Assembly (NCBI GenBank): GCA_947498325.1
Contig: CANMKE010000014.1
Location: 57,329 to 121,328 of the forward strand
DNA from: an uncultured Persicobacter sp.
Lineage (GTDB): Bacteria; Bacteroidota; Bacteroidia; Cytophagales; Cyclobacteriaceae
Direction of reading: 5' to 3'
Length of the DNA stretch: 64,000 bases
Part shown: positions 17,561 to 26,303 of the stretch, one piece after another
Position numbering within the stretch: position 1 is the first letter of the stretch
Layout of the letters: each line of letters begins with the position of its first letter
Notes under the pieces: model-generated
Told to the model about the DNA's origin: nothing
Databases searched by the model: none
What the model saw: the letters and a program-made list of their open reading frames with translations, nothing else
Position numbers and translations under genes: made by a program

Positions 17561-18625
17561 ATGAAAAATATATTATCAATTGTTGCACTTCAAATCACTA
17601 TAATATTATCAAGTGCTCTTAATGGGCAATCACAAAGTTTACCCAAGGGGGTATTTAGTTTTTATAATGTTGAAAACCTTTTTGATACTTTAGACACTCC
17701 AAAAATTCGAGATGCTGAGTACACTCCAGAGGGAGATAAGAAATGGAACACTGAAAAATACAATGAAAAGATTAAGCACCTTAGTGTTGTGATACATCAA
17801 ATTGGTAAGATGGGCGGAATGCAATCCCCTGATATACTGGGGCTTTGTGAGGTGGAGAATCGTGGAGTGGTCGAAGATCTGAGTCAACATCCTTTATTAG
17901 AAAATAGCAATTATAAGATTGTTCATTACGACTCGCCCGATAAGCGAGGTATTGATGTTGCTTTACTGTATAAACCTTCCACATTTGTTGTACAACATAG
18001 TGAAGCAATCCCTTTTACTTCACAAACACCTCCAAATAGAGAAAAACCATATTTTACCCGAGACATCTTATATGTTAAGGGAAAGTTTCATGAAAATGAA
18101 GTTCATATTTTTGTGAATCATTGGCCCTCGCGTGCTGGTGGAGAAAAACGTAGTCGTCCAGGCCGAAACCATGCCGCAAAATTACTTCGCCATAAGGTTG
18201 ATTCTATTCAAACAAAAAATAATATGGCCAATATTGTGATTATGGGAGACTTTAATGATGATCCGATCAGCCCATCCATCAAGGAGTATCTTCAGGTAAA
18301 AACTAAAATGAAACAGGTAACCTCAGGTTCCTTATATAATACGACTTACCCTCATTTTAAAAATGGTATCGGTACGTTGGCCTATCAGGATAGCTGGAAT
18401 CTTTTTGACCAGCTGATTATCAGTCAGCCGATGTTACAAAAAACAAATGGCCTTCATTTTTTAAAGACAGGCGTGTTTAACAAGAAATTTATTCAAAACC
18501 CTTCAGGTAATTTTAAAGGCTACCCCTATCGCAGTTATGTTGGCGACACCTACCAAGGAGGATACTCTGATCATTTTCCCGTTTATATGATTGTCGAGTT
18601 CAATAATGCGGTGAAATCGATGTAA
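17561..18625 (+). CDS. Exported endonuclease/exonuclease/phosphatase-family protein
   Basis: Secreted metal-dependent phosphodiesterase or phosphatase of 354 residues with an N-terminal signal peptide (about 1-22). The EEP/DNase I-like fold is marked by YNVENLFD (35-42, Asn36), LCEVEN (95-100, metal-binding Glu97), RGIDVALLY (129-137), NHWPSR (186-191, catalytic-type His187), GDFNDDP (229-235) and the C-terminal SDHFPVY (336-342, catalytic His338). It is divergent from the TonB-dependent receptor across a 153-base AT-rich gap and ends in a strong terminator. Beside an endonuclease I lipoprotein, its likely role is trimming nucleic acid or removing phosphate outside the inner membrane. A sphingomyelinase- or inositol-phosphatase-like activity cannot be excluded. 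Confidence 0.88.
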   Translation: MKNILSIVALQITIILSSALNGQSQSLPKGVFSFYNVENLFDTLDTPKIRDAEYTPEGDKKWNTEKYNEKIKHLSVVIHQIGKMGGMQSPDILGLCEVENRGVVEDLSQHPLLENSNYKIVHYDSPDKRGIDVALLYKPSTFVVQHSEAIPFTSQTPPNREKPYFTRDILYVKGKFHENEVHIFVNHWPSRAGGEKRSRPGRNHAAKLLRHKVDSIQTKNNMANIVIMGDFNDDPISPSIKEYLQVKTKMKQVTSGSLYNTTYPHFKNGIGTLAYQDSWNLFDQLIISQPMLQKTNGLHFLKTGVFNKKFIQNPSGNFKGYPYRSYVGDTYQGGYSDHFPVYMIVEFNNAVKSM

Positions 18626-18644
18626 ATCCAAACTTCATTATATA

Positions 18645-18675
18645 GGGTGCTGAAAACGATCAGCACCCTTTTTTT
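18645..18675 (+). terminator. Intrinsic terminator after the EEP gene
   Basis: A perfect 9-bp stem (18645-18653 with 18660-18668), loop AAACGA, is followed by seven T residues (18669-18675), starting 20 bases after the EEP stop codon. Confidence 0.9.
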
Positions 18676-18771
18676 AGCTGATATGGAGTTTGAAAGGCGC
18701 ATAACGGGTCTTTGATGGTCATGTAATACAAGGGTGTCTAATAAAAATTATAAAAGTTTATTTATTTTTAA

Positions 18772-18802
18772 TTGATCTAAATAAGAATAGTGATTATGTT
18801 TG
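18772..18802 (+). promoter_or_regulatory. Candidate promoter of the haem/metal operon
   Basis: TTG (18772-18774), then a 20-base spacer and TATGTTTG (18795-18802), fits the Bacteroidota housekeeping pattern (TTTG ... TAnnTTTG). It lies about 50 bases upstream of the first start codon of the operon. A small hairpin (AAGCC/GGCTT) follows at about 18811-18826. Confidence 0.45.
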
Positions 18803-18853
18803 TGATAACAAAGCCGCTAAAGGCTTACAATCCAAACAAAAACGAAAAGATTC

Positions 18854-19177
18854 ATGTGCCAACATCGATCCCTCTATAAAAGCGACGGTCTACACATTGG
18901 TCAGTGTCGCCAGTGCAATAAGATCAGCATTCAATATCTCAACCTGATGTTTAACTTCAGCAAATCGGCTTATTTCCAATTTACGGAGGAAATATCGGCG
19001 CTTAATTTTAAAGATCATGCCTACCGGTTGCAGGGTCAGCAAGCGCGCATTGTGTTGCGAACTGCGGATCAAAATTTCTCCTATCATTTGACTGAAACGG
19101 AGCTTCACGATCTTCAGCAGGCTTGTCAGCAAGCCAAACTGTTAGTGGAGGCACAGACCCTTATCGCTTCTGCTTAA
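18854..19177 (+). CDS. DUF6686-type small cytosolic protein
   Basis: Protein of 107 residues with no signal peptide. The N-terminus has a Cys/His cluster (MCQHRSLY, then GQCRQCNKISI) that could bind a metal. The rest is an alpha/beta segment ending in a helical Gln/Ala-rich tail. I recognise the layout as DUF6686, a small conserved Bacteroidota family without assigned function. Its closeness (46 bases) to the chelatase gene and its position after the candidate promoter suggest it is the first gene of the haem/metal operon. In relatives similar genes may be linked to metal uptake, which would fit a regulatory or metal-sensing role; that is inference. Confidence 0.7.
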   Translation: MCQHRSLYKSDGLHIGQCRQCNKISIQYLNLMFNFSKSAYFQFTEEISALNFKDHAYRLQGQQARIVLRTADQNFSYHLTETELHDLQQACQQAKLLVEAQTLIASA

Positions 19178-19223
19178 CCTTTTTTTGCATTACTATTTAT
19201 AATAAGTCTAATTAAAAATAACA

Positions 19224-20144
19224 ATGAAATCAATCTATTTCGCACTGACCATGCTCATGCTATGGTCTTGCCAGACGAACCCCAAGAAATCTACTGTTGA
19301 AGCATCGGTATCCTCCTCAAAAATCGGTGTACTGCTGGTTAATCATGGTTCCGTATCCAAAAATTGGCGCTCAATGCTGCTTGATGTGGAAAAAAGTGTT
19401 ACTGCTGATATTAAATCTGATGGCAGAGTTTCCGATGTCCGGACGGCATTTATGGAATATACCGAACCTTCGATCGCTACGCAGCTGAAAGCATTTGATG
19501 CAGAGGGATACGATGAAGTCGTGATCGTTCCTATCTTCCTGACCATCAGCTCACATACCAATTCCGATATCCCGAATATTTGTGGCCTGGCCAACAATCC
19601 GGATGTTCAGAAGGAATTGGCGGCGGAAAAAATTGAGGTTTACCGCGCCAAGGCCAAAGTTACGGTGGCGCCTTTGCTTGATTACCCTTCTGTATTAAAG
19701 AAAAATATTGCTCGCCGGGTGGCTGCCCTTTCGGATCAGTCAGGCGATGAAGGTGTTGCATTGATTGCCTATGGTGATGCCAGTTTTAATCAACAGTGGG
19801 AGGAACTTGTAGAGGATATTGGGAAATATCTGAAAGTTCAAACCGGCATCGGTTCTATCAGTTACGGTTGGTGTGGGCATCTGGTGCGTTACTCCTCTGA
19901 ACCAACAAAAAAGGCGATTGAGAAAGTGCTTGAACTGGAGAAAAAGGCGATTGTCATTCCCGTGTTGGTGGCAAATGATGAATATTTTCAGGGAGAAATT
20001 ATCCAAAATGGCGTCAATGCCATCGAACAGCACGAAGACCGGGTAGCCTATAAGCAGGATGCTATTCTTCCCGATGCCAACATCAACAAATGGGTAGTGA
20101 ACATTACCAAAGAGATGGTCGATAAAATCAGTCCAGCAATTTAA
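19224..20144 (+). CDS. Lipoprotein CbiK/CbiX-type chelatase
   Basis: Class II tetrapyrrole chelatase-like protein of 306 residues. It carries a lipoprotein signal with lipobox LWSC (Cys16), so it should work outside the inner membrane. The chelatase fold shows LLVNHGS (His41, the catalytic His of the family), a second conserved region VPIFLTISSHTNSDIPN (His111) and a C-terminal half repeating the fold (SYGWCGHLVRYSSEPTKKAI and VIPVLVANDEYF). Cytosolic relatives insert cobalt, nickel or iron into sirohydrochlorin. Lipid-anchored or periplasmic versions are rarer. It precedes the FMN/polyferredoxin-receptor gene by 25 bases. With HmuY two genes downstream, a role in removing or inserting metal in captured tetrapyrroles is inferred. 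Confidence 0.82.
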   Translation: MKSIYFALTMLMLWSCQTNPKKSTVEASVSSSKIGVLLVNHGSVSKNWRSMLLDVEKSVTADIKSDGRVSDVRTAFMEYTEPSIATQLKAFDAEGYDEVVIVPIFLTISSHTNSDIPNICGLANNPDVQKELAAEKIEVYRAKAKVTVAPLLDYPSVLKKNIARRVAALSDQSGDEGVALIAYGDASFNQQWEELVEDIGKYLKVQTGIGSISYGWCGHLVRYSSEPTKKAIEKVLELEKKAIVIPVLVANDEYFQGEIIQNGVNAIEQHEDRVAYKQDAILPDANINKWVVNITKEMVDKISPAI

Positions 20145-20169
20145 TTTATCTCATTTAACGCTTTTTAGA

Positions 20170-23100
20170 ATGTCGGCTTGGTTAAGACTATTTCCGCTTA
20201 AAAAAGGCTTGAAAATTGATTACCTCAAGGCAGCATTAACCTTCGTTGTGCTGACCTGGGGAATCTATTTCAGCCTGAATGCACCGCTCAACCCTACCCC
20301 GGTCGTATTGAACAATACCGCTGCGACGACAACATTTTTCGACCCTAAATTTGTGGGCCAACAACGGGAGGCTGCAAAATTCGGGTTGATTTCTCAGCAG
20401 GAAAGCAAAGTCCGTTTTGCCTACGGAATAGTCAGCAGCAGGCAAAAAGAAGCTTCCTCTCATGGGTTGATCGCTCAAAAAGAGGCAGATACCAACTTAT
20501 TGAATAACCATGAATGGGCCGCACAAATGCGGGAGCGGCTGGAAAAAAAATGGGGGCAGGATCGTCAGGTAACCATCAAGCTGCATGAAGATTTCTGCTA
20601 TGCTGAACTTTATAAAGGGCAACACCTCGAAGCACTCTATACAGAAAATATGCTGCACAATAATGTGCAAGGCTATGCGGGGCCAATCTTTCTGGGCATG
20701 TATATTGCGCCAGGAGGCGAAATTCAGGGCATAGACTATATTGAATCTATTGAAACGGAGAGTTATTTGCGGAAAATTTTCCAGACCTCCTATCTCGAGC
20801 AATATCAGGATTTATCCTATGGCGATGCGCATGAAATTGATGCCGTATCCGGGGCAACTATTACCACCAAGGCAATGGCCGATGCGACCACCGATTTGCT
20901 GCATCAGGCGGCGCCTATGTGGCGTGCGTATTTAAGTGAATCGACGAGTGATTTTAATATTAAAGCCCTGTTGGGTTATCGGTGGATTTTCCAGGCCGTA
21001 TTGATTGGCCTGCTGTTCATGATCCATTTTCAAAAGTGGTACAAATTCACCAAAAAAGGCCGTTTGATTTATGGCTGTATCACACTGCTTTTTCTCGGTT
21101 TTATCAATAACCAGTCGTTTACCTATATCAGTATATTACAGCCCTTTATCGGAACGAAGCTGTCCATGTTTATGGTCATTTATACCTCTATGGTGGTGCT
21201 GAGTGCCATTTGGGGAAAGAATACCTATTGTAAATATGTTTGCCCTTTTGGTGCCGCGCAAATGATTGCCTTGCGGTTTTCCCCTTTTAAATCCAAAAAA
21301 ATCATGATCAGCAACCGACAGCTCGCAGCCATTCGTTACGCACTGACACTCGCCATTTTAACGGGAATAATTTACGGTTTCCGTGGTTGGTCCAATTTTG
21401 AACTTTTCCCAGATCTGTTCGGATATCAGCTGCAAAATTATTGGTTTTTTGTTGCAGCCCTGGTGATTGCAATTTCCATGCGTTACCCCATGATCTGGTG
21501 TAGAATGACCTGCCCTACGGGCTGTATTCTTGATACCGTCAGTGACTTATCGGAGCGCAAATGGGCGAAAAAAAGTAGCCGCGGAAAACTACCCAAAAGG
21601 ACTCTTGTACACCAGCCGGCATTCAAAAAAGCCATGGCCATCGGCGTTTTGCTTTTCAGTCATTTGGCGGTTGATGCCCAAGTTTTTAAAATATTGGTCG
21701 CCGACAACGAAAACGCCACCCCTATTGCTGGTGCAAGCATTCTGATAAAAAATACGGAAAGCGGACAGCAACAACTCCTGACCACCAATAGAGACGGCGA
21801 AGCAAGGTTTAATTATCAGGAAGGGCTGACGGCCACGGTTCACCATCTTTGCTATATTGATCAGCAGGTGAAGTTAAAAAAAGCCAATCTCCGCTGTCAG
21901 CTTGCTCCAGATGTCAGGTCGTTGCAGCAGGTGGTGGTTACCGCACAGGGCACCCCCAAACCTGTGGATCAATCGGTTTACAAAGTCAAGCTTATTGCTT
22001 CTCCTGAAATTACAAAAATGGGTGCTGCACAACTGCCCGATCTTCTTCACTTTCAGTCCGGCATTAATCTTTTTGAGGACCCCATGCTGGGCACCAAAAT
22101 CATGATGCAGGGGCTTGGTGGAGAGCACGTCAATGTAATGATTGACGGCGTACCGCTGATTGGCCGACAGGATGGGAACATCGATTTATCGCAAATCAAT
22201 CTATCAGAAATTGAACAAATTGAGATTATCGAGGGGCCGATGTCGGTGATATATGGTTCCAATGCCCTGGCGGGCACGATCAATATTATCAGTAAAAAGC
22301 ATGAACGGAACAAGCTTGACATTGGGGTCCGGTCTTTTGCGGAATCTGTCGGACAATTTCAGAATTCCCTTGACCTGAATTATAAATCGGGGAATCACCT
22401 GATGGGCATCGCGACGAGTTACAATTATTTCAATGGTTACAATTCGACTTCCGAAGGTCAGCGCAGGAGCCATGACTGGCGGCCAAAGACACAGTTTCAG
22501 TATTCCCCCTATTATCAATTTAAAAATCATAAAATAGATTTTAAAATTGGGCTAAGAAATTTTGATGAAACCATTTCTGCTTTGGGTGATTTCCCAGCAT
22601 TTGGAAGTACCGTTTACGATATTCAGTTTCTGACAAAAAGGTATAATTTATATCAGAACCTGAAGCTGAACATCGGCGAAAAGGCCTCCCTTACAGGACT
22701 GACCTCTTATCAGATTTTTGACCGAAATACACAACACCTCACCAAGGACCTGATCAATAATGATGAGGTCGTTACGGGTGAAACTTCTGACCATTTTAAT
22801 ACTTTGTTGAGTCGTTGGATTTTTGTACAAAACTGGGACAGGATTCAGTTACAAATTGGTGGCGAATACAAACAGGATGAAGGCTCAGGGGATAAAGTGC
22901 CAGAAAATGACGGCCTTACTGAAGTGGCCCTCTTCTCTTCCGCAGAAATAAAGCTGACCGATCAGCATACCCTTCAGCCAGGTTTGCGATATATGCATAA
23001 TTCAAAATTTGATGCCCCCGTGATTTATAACCTCCATTACAGATGGCAGGGTGCTCAACACTGGAGTGGTCGGCTTTCGATGGCCACCGCCTTCAGATCG

Positions 23101-23841
23101 CCTTCTCTAAAAGAGCTCTATATGACCTTTGTGGATAGCAATCATCAGATTTATGGCAATGAAAATTTGTTGGCAGAAGAAGGCTTTAATGTTTCCGCGG
23201 GCCTTTCGAAGCAAGTCATCGCTGGTGATTTACAATTTCGACTTGAAATGAATTCCTATTATAATCACCTGAAGAACGGCATAGAATTGATGGTGATTCC
23301 TAACGATGACCAACAGGGACAGGCGGATTATGTCTATGGAAATGTTCAGGAAAAAAAGACCTATGGTGGGCATTTCAGCACCAAAGTAAACTGGCAGGAT
23401 CAATGGCAGTTGAGTGCCGAGGCGCAGGTGGCCAATATTGGATATTACATGCCTGCTACTGGGCAAATGGAATTCAGTCCCAATTATAATTTTACCCTGA
23501 GCACGGAATTCCTCTGGGAAAAGACGGGCATAAATACCCGACTTGATTTTAGATATTATGGGCAGTTTGTACAACTGATTCCCGCCACTGAGGAAGAGGA
23601 TAGTTACACCCAATCTGTAAGGGATCCTTATAAAATCATGAACCTGACGTTCTCAAAATCCCTATGGAATAATGCCATGAATCTGAGTGGTGGTGTGAAG
23701 AATATTTCCAATGTTAATCAGATCAATACTTCGGGCAACAGTGGGGCGCACAGTTCAGGTCCAACAATGCCTGTTGCCTGGGGGCGAAGTTACTTTATAA
23801 GCATAAGTTATACCTTTAAATCAAATAAAAATGACAACTAA
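20170..23841 (+). CDS. FMN-binding/polyferredoxin membrane module fused to a TonB-dependent receptor
   Basis: One uninterrupted frame of 1223 residues. The N-terminal module (1-487) resembles NosR/RnfG-type redox proteins. It has a membrane helix near 22-37 and a periplasmic FMN-binding domain with SGATITT (227-233). Five more helices follow (about 271-287, 298-314, 328-348, 386-403, 423-440), then cytoplasmic Cys clusters CKYVCPFG (354-361) and CRMTCPTGC (444-452). A basic stretch precedes a signal-peptide-like segment (about 486-503, ending VDAQ). A full haem-type TonB-dependent receptor follows: regulatory domain, plug (LGGEHVNVMIDGVPL, IEIIEGPMSVIYGSNALAGTINII) and barrel. The barrel carries FRSP (975-978), His992 and NENL (997-1000), resembling the FRAP/NPNL signature of haem receptors. 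It overlaps hmuY by 11 bases. A lost stop codon or sequence error is the alternative. Confidence 0.85.
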   Translation: MSAWLRLFPLKKGLKIDYLKAALTFVVLTWGIYFSLNAPLNPTPVVLNNTAATTTFFDPKFVGQQREAAKFGLISQQESKVRFAYGIVSSRQKEASSHGLIAQKEADTNLLNNHEWAAQMRERLEKKWGQDRQVTIKLHEDFCYAELYKGQHLEALYTENMLHNNVQGYAGPIFLGMYIAPGGEIQGIDYIESIETESYLRKIFQTSYLEQYQDLSYGDAHEIDAVSGATITTKAMADATTDLLHQAAPMWRAYLSESTSDFNIKALLGYRWIFQAVLIGLLFMIHFQKWYKFTKKGRLIYGCITLLFLGFINNQSFTYISILQPFIGTKLSMFMVIYTSMVVLSAIWGKNTYCKYVCPFGAAQMIALRFSPFKSKKIMISNRQLAAIRYALTLAILTGIIYGFRGWSNFELFPDLFGYQLQNYWFFVAALVIAISMRYPMIWCRMTCPTGCILDTVSDLSERKWAKKSSRGKLPKRTLVHQPAFKKAMAIGVLLFSHLAVDAQVFKILVADNENATPIAGASILIKNTESGQQQLLTTNRDGEARFNYQEGLTATVHHLCYIDQQVKLKKANLRCQLAPDVRSLQQVVVTAQGTPKPVDQSVYKVKLIASPEITKMGAAQLPDLLHFQSGINLFEDPMLGTKIMMQGLGGEHVNVMIDGVPLIGRQDGNIDLSQINLSEIEQIEIIEGPMSVIYGSNALAGTINIISKKHERNKLDIGVRSFAESVGQFQNSLDLNYKSGNHLMGIATSYNYFNGYNSTSEGQRRSHDWRPKTQFQYSPYYQFKNHKIDFKIGLRNFDETISALGDFPAFGSTVYDIQFLTKRYNLYQNLKLNIGEKASLTGLTSYQIFDRNTQHLTKDLINNDEVVTGETSDHFNTLLSRWIFVQNWDRIQLQIGGEYKQDEGSGDKVPENDGLTEVALFSSAEIKLTDQHTLQPGLRYMHNSKFDAPVIYNLHYRWQGAQHWSGRLSMATAFRSPSLKELYMTFVDSNHQIYGNENLLAEEGFNVSAGLSKQVIAGDLQFRLEMNSYYNHLKNGIELMVIPNDDQQGQADYVYGNVQEKKTYGGHFSTKVNWQDQWQLSAEAQVANIGYYMPATGQMEFSPNYNFTLSTEFLWEKTGINTRLDFRYYGQFVQLIPATEEEDSYTQSVRDPYKIMNLTFSKSLWNNAMNLSGGVKNISNVNQINTSGNSGAHSSGPTMPVAWGRSYFISISYTFKSNKNDN
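21634..23841 (+). other. Receptor half of the fusion, with possible internal start and signal-peptide cleavage
   Basis: This segment (residues 489-1223, 735 residues) has the normal length of a haem/siderophore TonB-dependent receptor. Its first ~15 residues, preceded by Lys-Lys, form a hydrophobic core ending VDA-Q, like a signal peptidase I site. An ATG lies at 21634, with only A-rich sequence upstream. The predicted topology places this segment crossing from cytoplasm to periplasm. Cleavage after residue 503 would then free a periplasmic receptor for outer-membrane insertion. Independent initiation at 21634 would give the same product. Confidence 0.5.
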
Positions 23842-24517
23842 ATTTAACCTTTTCAGCCTATTGGCCATTCAATTTGCCTTTGTTTTATGTTCATGCAATA
23901 CAGAGGCGGAGTTTGATCCGAGAATTCCGACCACCGTTCGAGTAGCAGATATTGGGGTAACCAGCGGAGCCGATGGGGACGTGAGTTACGAGAACCAATT
24001 GTATTTTGATCTCGATCAGCCTGCCGTTGACCCGACCAAATTGAATCAGGTTGCAGATGATAATTATGTCCATTTCAGTATAGAAAAAGACGTTACCGTT
24101 TCTGATGCCATGCCCGGATGGGACATCGTGCTGACGAACTATCATGTTCAGGATGTTGAAATGGGGCCAGGGAGTATTTATGTGGTCAATGCCACTGGTG
24201 CCTTGATCAATACCACTTCGATGACCAAAGCAGTAAAAATAACGAAGGAAGATGCTCAGGAGGATTTCATTCCTTTTGCTGACATGACCCTTGAGCAAGC
24301 GGAAGCTTTATCGCTTCAGGAAAATGTGGATGCCATTGGTTACGACTGGAAATCAGTCAATACAGATACGGGACTGTACACCATGGTGGCAGACACTTAC
24401 TATGTGATAAAAACTGAACAAGGGAAATTCTATAAACTCGCTTTTACTTCCTTCTATGGCGAGAAAGGGACCGATATTAAAGGTACCACGGTGTTTACCT
24501 ATGAAGAATTAGACTAA
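23831..24517 (+). CDS. HmuY-family haem-binding lipoprotein
   Basis: Surface or secreted haemophore-like lipoprotein of 228 residues. The signal ends in a Cys-Ser-Cys lipobox (Cys20/Cys22). Family landmarks are the beta-rich WDIVLTNYHV segment (97-106) and the C-terminal strands DTYYVIKTEQGKFYKLAFTSFYG. HmuY captures haem and passes it to the cognate TonB-dependent receptor HmuR. Only two His occur in the mature chain (His81, His105), with several Met as possible axial ligands. The start overlaps the end of the receptor gene by 11 bases, so it is the last gene of the operon, in the reverse of the classical hmuY-hmuR order. Haem is the expected ligand; another tetrapyrrole is possible given the upstream chelatase. 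Confidence 0.82.
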   Translation: MTTKFNLFSLLAIQFAFVLCSCNTEAEFDPRIPTTVRVADIGVTSGADGDVSYENQLYFDLDQPAVDPTKLNQVADDNYVHFSIEKDVTVSDAMPGWDIVLTNYHVQDVEMGPGSIYVVNATGALINTTSMTKAVKITKEDAQEDFIPFADMTLEQAEALSLQENVDAIGYDWKSVNTDTGLYTMVADTYYVIKTEQGKFYKLAFTSFYGEKGTDIKGTTVFTYEELD

Positions 24518-24520
24518 TAA

Positions 24521-24568
24521 AAAAGCCCTCCCCTTTTTAGCGATTGCGCATACTGGGGAGGGCTTTTT
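24521..24568. terminator. Bidirectional terminator between the haem operon and the polysaccharide locus
   Basis: Stem GCCCTCCCC (24525-24533) pairs with GGGGAGGGC (24555-24563). It is flanked by an A-run on the left and five T on the right. It ends both the HmuY operon and the convergent sulfatase unit. Confidence 0.85.
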
Positions 24569-24585
24569 GTGAATTTATGTAATGA

Positions 24586-26229
24586 CTAATAACACATTTC
24601 TCGATACCAATAATACTGATCCATCTTTAATGATTTGGCACTGTCTTTCATCTGTTGATATGTTTTCGAAAGTAAAAAATGATCAATAGGCCGATCAATC
24701 GGGTAAGGATTTTCAAAGGAAGAGAGCATTGTTGTAAGTTCCGCTTTCATTGCTTTGATCTCCTCTTGATGTTCTGGGTCCTGAATCCTATTTTTTGATT
24801 CCTGATTATCTTCATCAATTAAATAGAACTGTTCGCTATCGAAATAATGCCCATACCGAACAACCTCTGGCGTATCTTGTAAGCTTCCTTTGTAATCGAA
24901 TGCTTCGGTAACTTCATTATTTTTCATTTTTTGAAGTAAATCCTCCGGATACCTAAAAGTGATGTATTTTTTGTTGCCATTTAACAAGCCCCGGGCATAG
25001 CCCATTTCCAAATACACACTGCGCTCAATATTCGCTGATTTTTTGGTCAGTTGTGGCCATATACTTTTCCCGTCGATGTTTCCTGGAGGCTTCGCTCCCA
25101 CTGCGTCAAGCAATGTTGGCATCACATCCACCATAGAAAACACCTGTGAACTTTGGCTATCTGCGGCCAATACCCCTGGATATTTTATGATGAAAGGAAT
25201 ATGAACACCCCCTTGATAGACGGTTCCCTTTCCGTCATATCGATTATGATCTGTAGTAAAAATCACAATAGTATTGTCGGCTTGCCCACTGTCCTCAAGC
25301 TTTTGCAGCACCGCCCCAACCATTGCATCTGTCCAGCGGGTACCAACAGTTCTAAAATTTAGCTCCATCCCTTTGGATTTGATCTGATCAGCAATGTCTT
25401 CCCGAGAGGTCATTAATCCGTCCAGACCCTCTACCACTCCCGCGGAAGTCAGCCGGACATCTGAATTTAGAGAGGCTACATGACATGGTCCGTGGTGCGT
25501 GGTAATATTTACCATGAGCATAAAAGGGTCTTCTGAGGCAGTTTGCTGATCAAGGAATTTATTAGCGCCCTGTGCCAACCATTCCAAATTATGCACCCTC
25601 AGGGCTTCTACGGGATGATAATCATTGTTTACGGGAATAATGGATGCGGCATAATCGAAGCCAACAGATCGGACCCGGGCTTCGACATCTTCTTGCATTT
25701 TTTTCAAGACTTTATCTACCGCTGCGTCAAATGGATTATCCGAAGCCTTGAGGCCATAATTCTCCATTTCAAAACCCAAATGCCATTTACCGACCAGCCC
25801 TGTCTGATAACCTTCTTGCTGAAAATATTTACCTATGGATTGATCCCCCACTTCTGCTTCAAGCGGTGTATTCCACACAATATTGTAGGGTTTGGTTATG
25901 GGGAAATCCTCTCGAAAACTTGGCGACTGGCATCGGCCGGCATATTTTCCGGTGTGCAGGGTATACCTTGATGGGGTGCAGACGGAAGAATTGGCGTAAA
26001 ATTGCTGAGCAGTAACCCCTTCTTTTGCCAACTGATCAATTTTTGGGGAAAGTAAAGGCCCACCACCAAAACCCCAATAGGAGAAATCATTGTCATCAGT
26101 GAAAAAGATGAGAATGTTCGGTTTTTTCGTGTTTTCTACTTGCTCCTGCCGGATGGTTTTACAACCTATAATCAGCGGAAGAAAGCCGTATAATATTGCA
26201 AAATGTTTTATATGACACCACATGTACAT
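24586..26229 (-). CDS. S1-family sulfatase, lipoprotein type
   Basis: Exported sulfatase of 547 residues. The ATG at 26229 is preferred to the upstream TTG (26256); it gives a short signal with lipobox LIIGC (Cys23). The formylglycine motif is CTPSR (Cys84), followed by YTLHTGKYAG. The N-terminal metal site is FFTDDND, and GLVGKWHLG and TTDHNRYDGKGTVYQGGVHIPFI give the other S1 signatures. It removes sulfate esters from carbohydrate after Cys-to-formylglycine maturation by an anaerobic-type or FGE enzyme encoded elsewhere. It is the last gene of the SusC/SusD-led unit, 74 bases after the GH2 gene, and ends at a bidirectional terminator. Cys maturation and substrate position (which hydroxyl) cannot be told from sequence. 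Confidence 0.9.
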   Translation of the reverse strand: MYMWCHIKHFAILYGFLPLIIGCKTIRQEQVENTKKPNILIFFTDDNDFSYWGFGGGPLLSPKIDQLAKEGVTAQQFYANSSVCTPSRYTLHTGKYAGRCQSPSFREDFPITKPYNIVWNTPLEAEVGDQSIGKYFQQEGYQTGLVGKWHLGFEMENYGLKASDNPFDAAVDKVLKKMQEDVEARVRSVGFDYAASIIPVNNDYHPVEALRVHNLEWLAQGANKFLDQQTASEDPFMLMVNITTHHGPCHVASLNSDVRLTSAGVVEGLDGLMTSREDIADQIKSKGMELNFRTVGTRWTDAMVGAVLQKLEDSGQADNTIVIFTTDHNRYDGKGTVYQGGVHIPFIIKYPGVLAADSQSSQVFSMVDVMPTLLDAVGAKPPGNIDGKSIWPQLTKKSANIERSVYLEMGYARGLLNGNKKYITFRYPEDLLQKMKNNEVTEAFDYKGSLQDTPEVVRYGHYFDSEQFYLIDEDNQESKNRIQDPEHQEEIKAMKAELTTMLSSFENPYPIDRPIDHFLLSKTYQQMKDSAKSLKMDQYYWYREMCY

Positions 26230-26303
26230 TATGTTAAATTGAACACTGTTAAACAAAAAGCCCCGACCACGAACGAATGGCCGGTAGCTTCAGGTAAAAA
26301 AAA

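Noticed and set aside
18700..18853. Cobalamin riboswitch considered upstream of the chelatase operon
   Set aside because: No B12-box or multi-stem structure is visible. Only a short AAGCC/GGCTT hairpin occurs.
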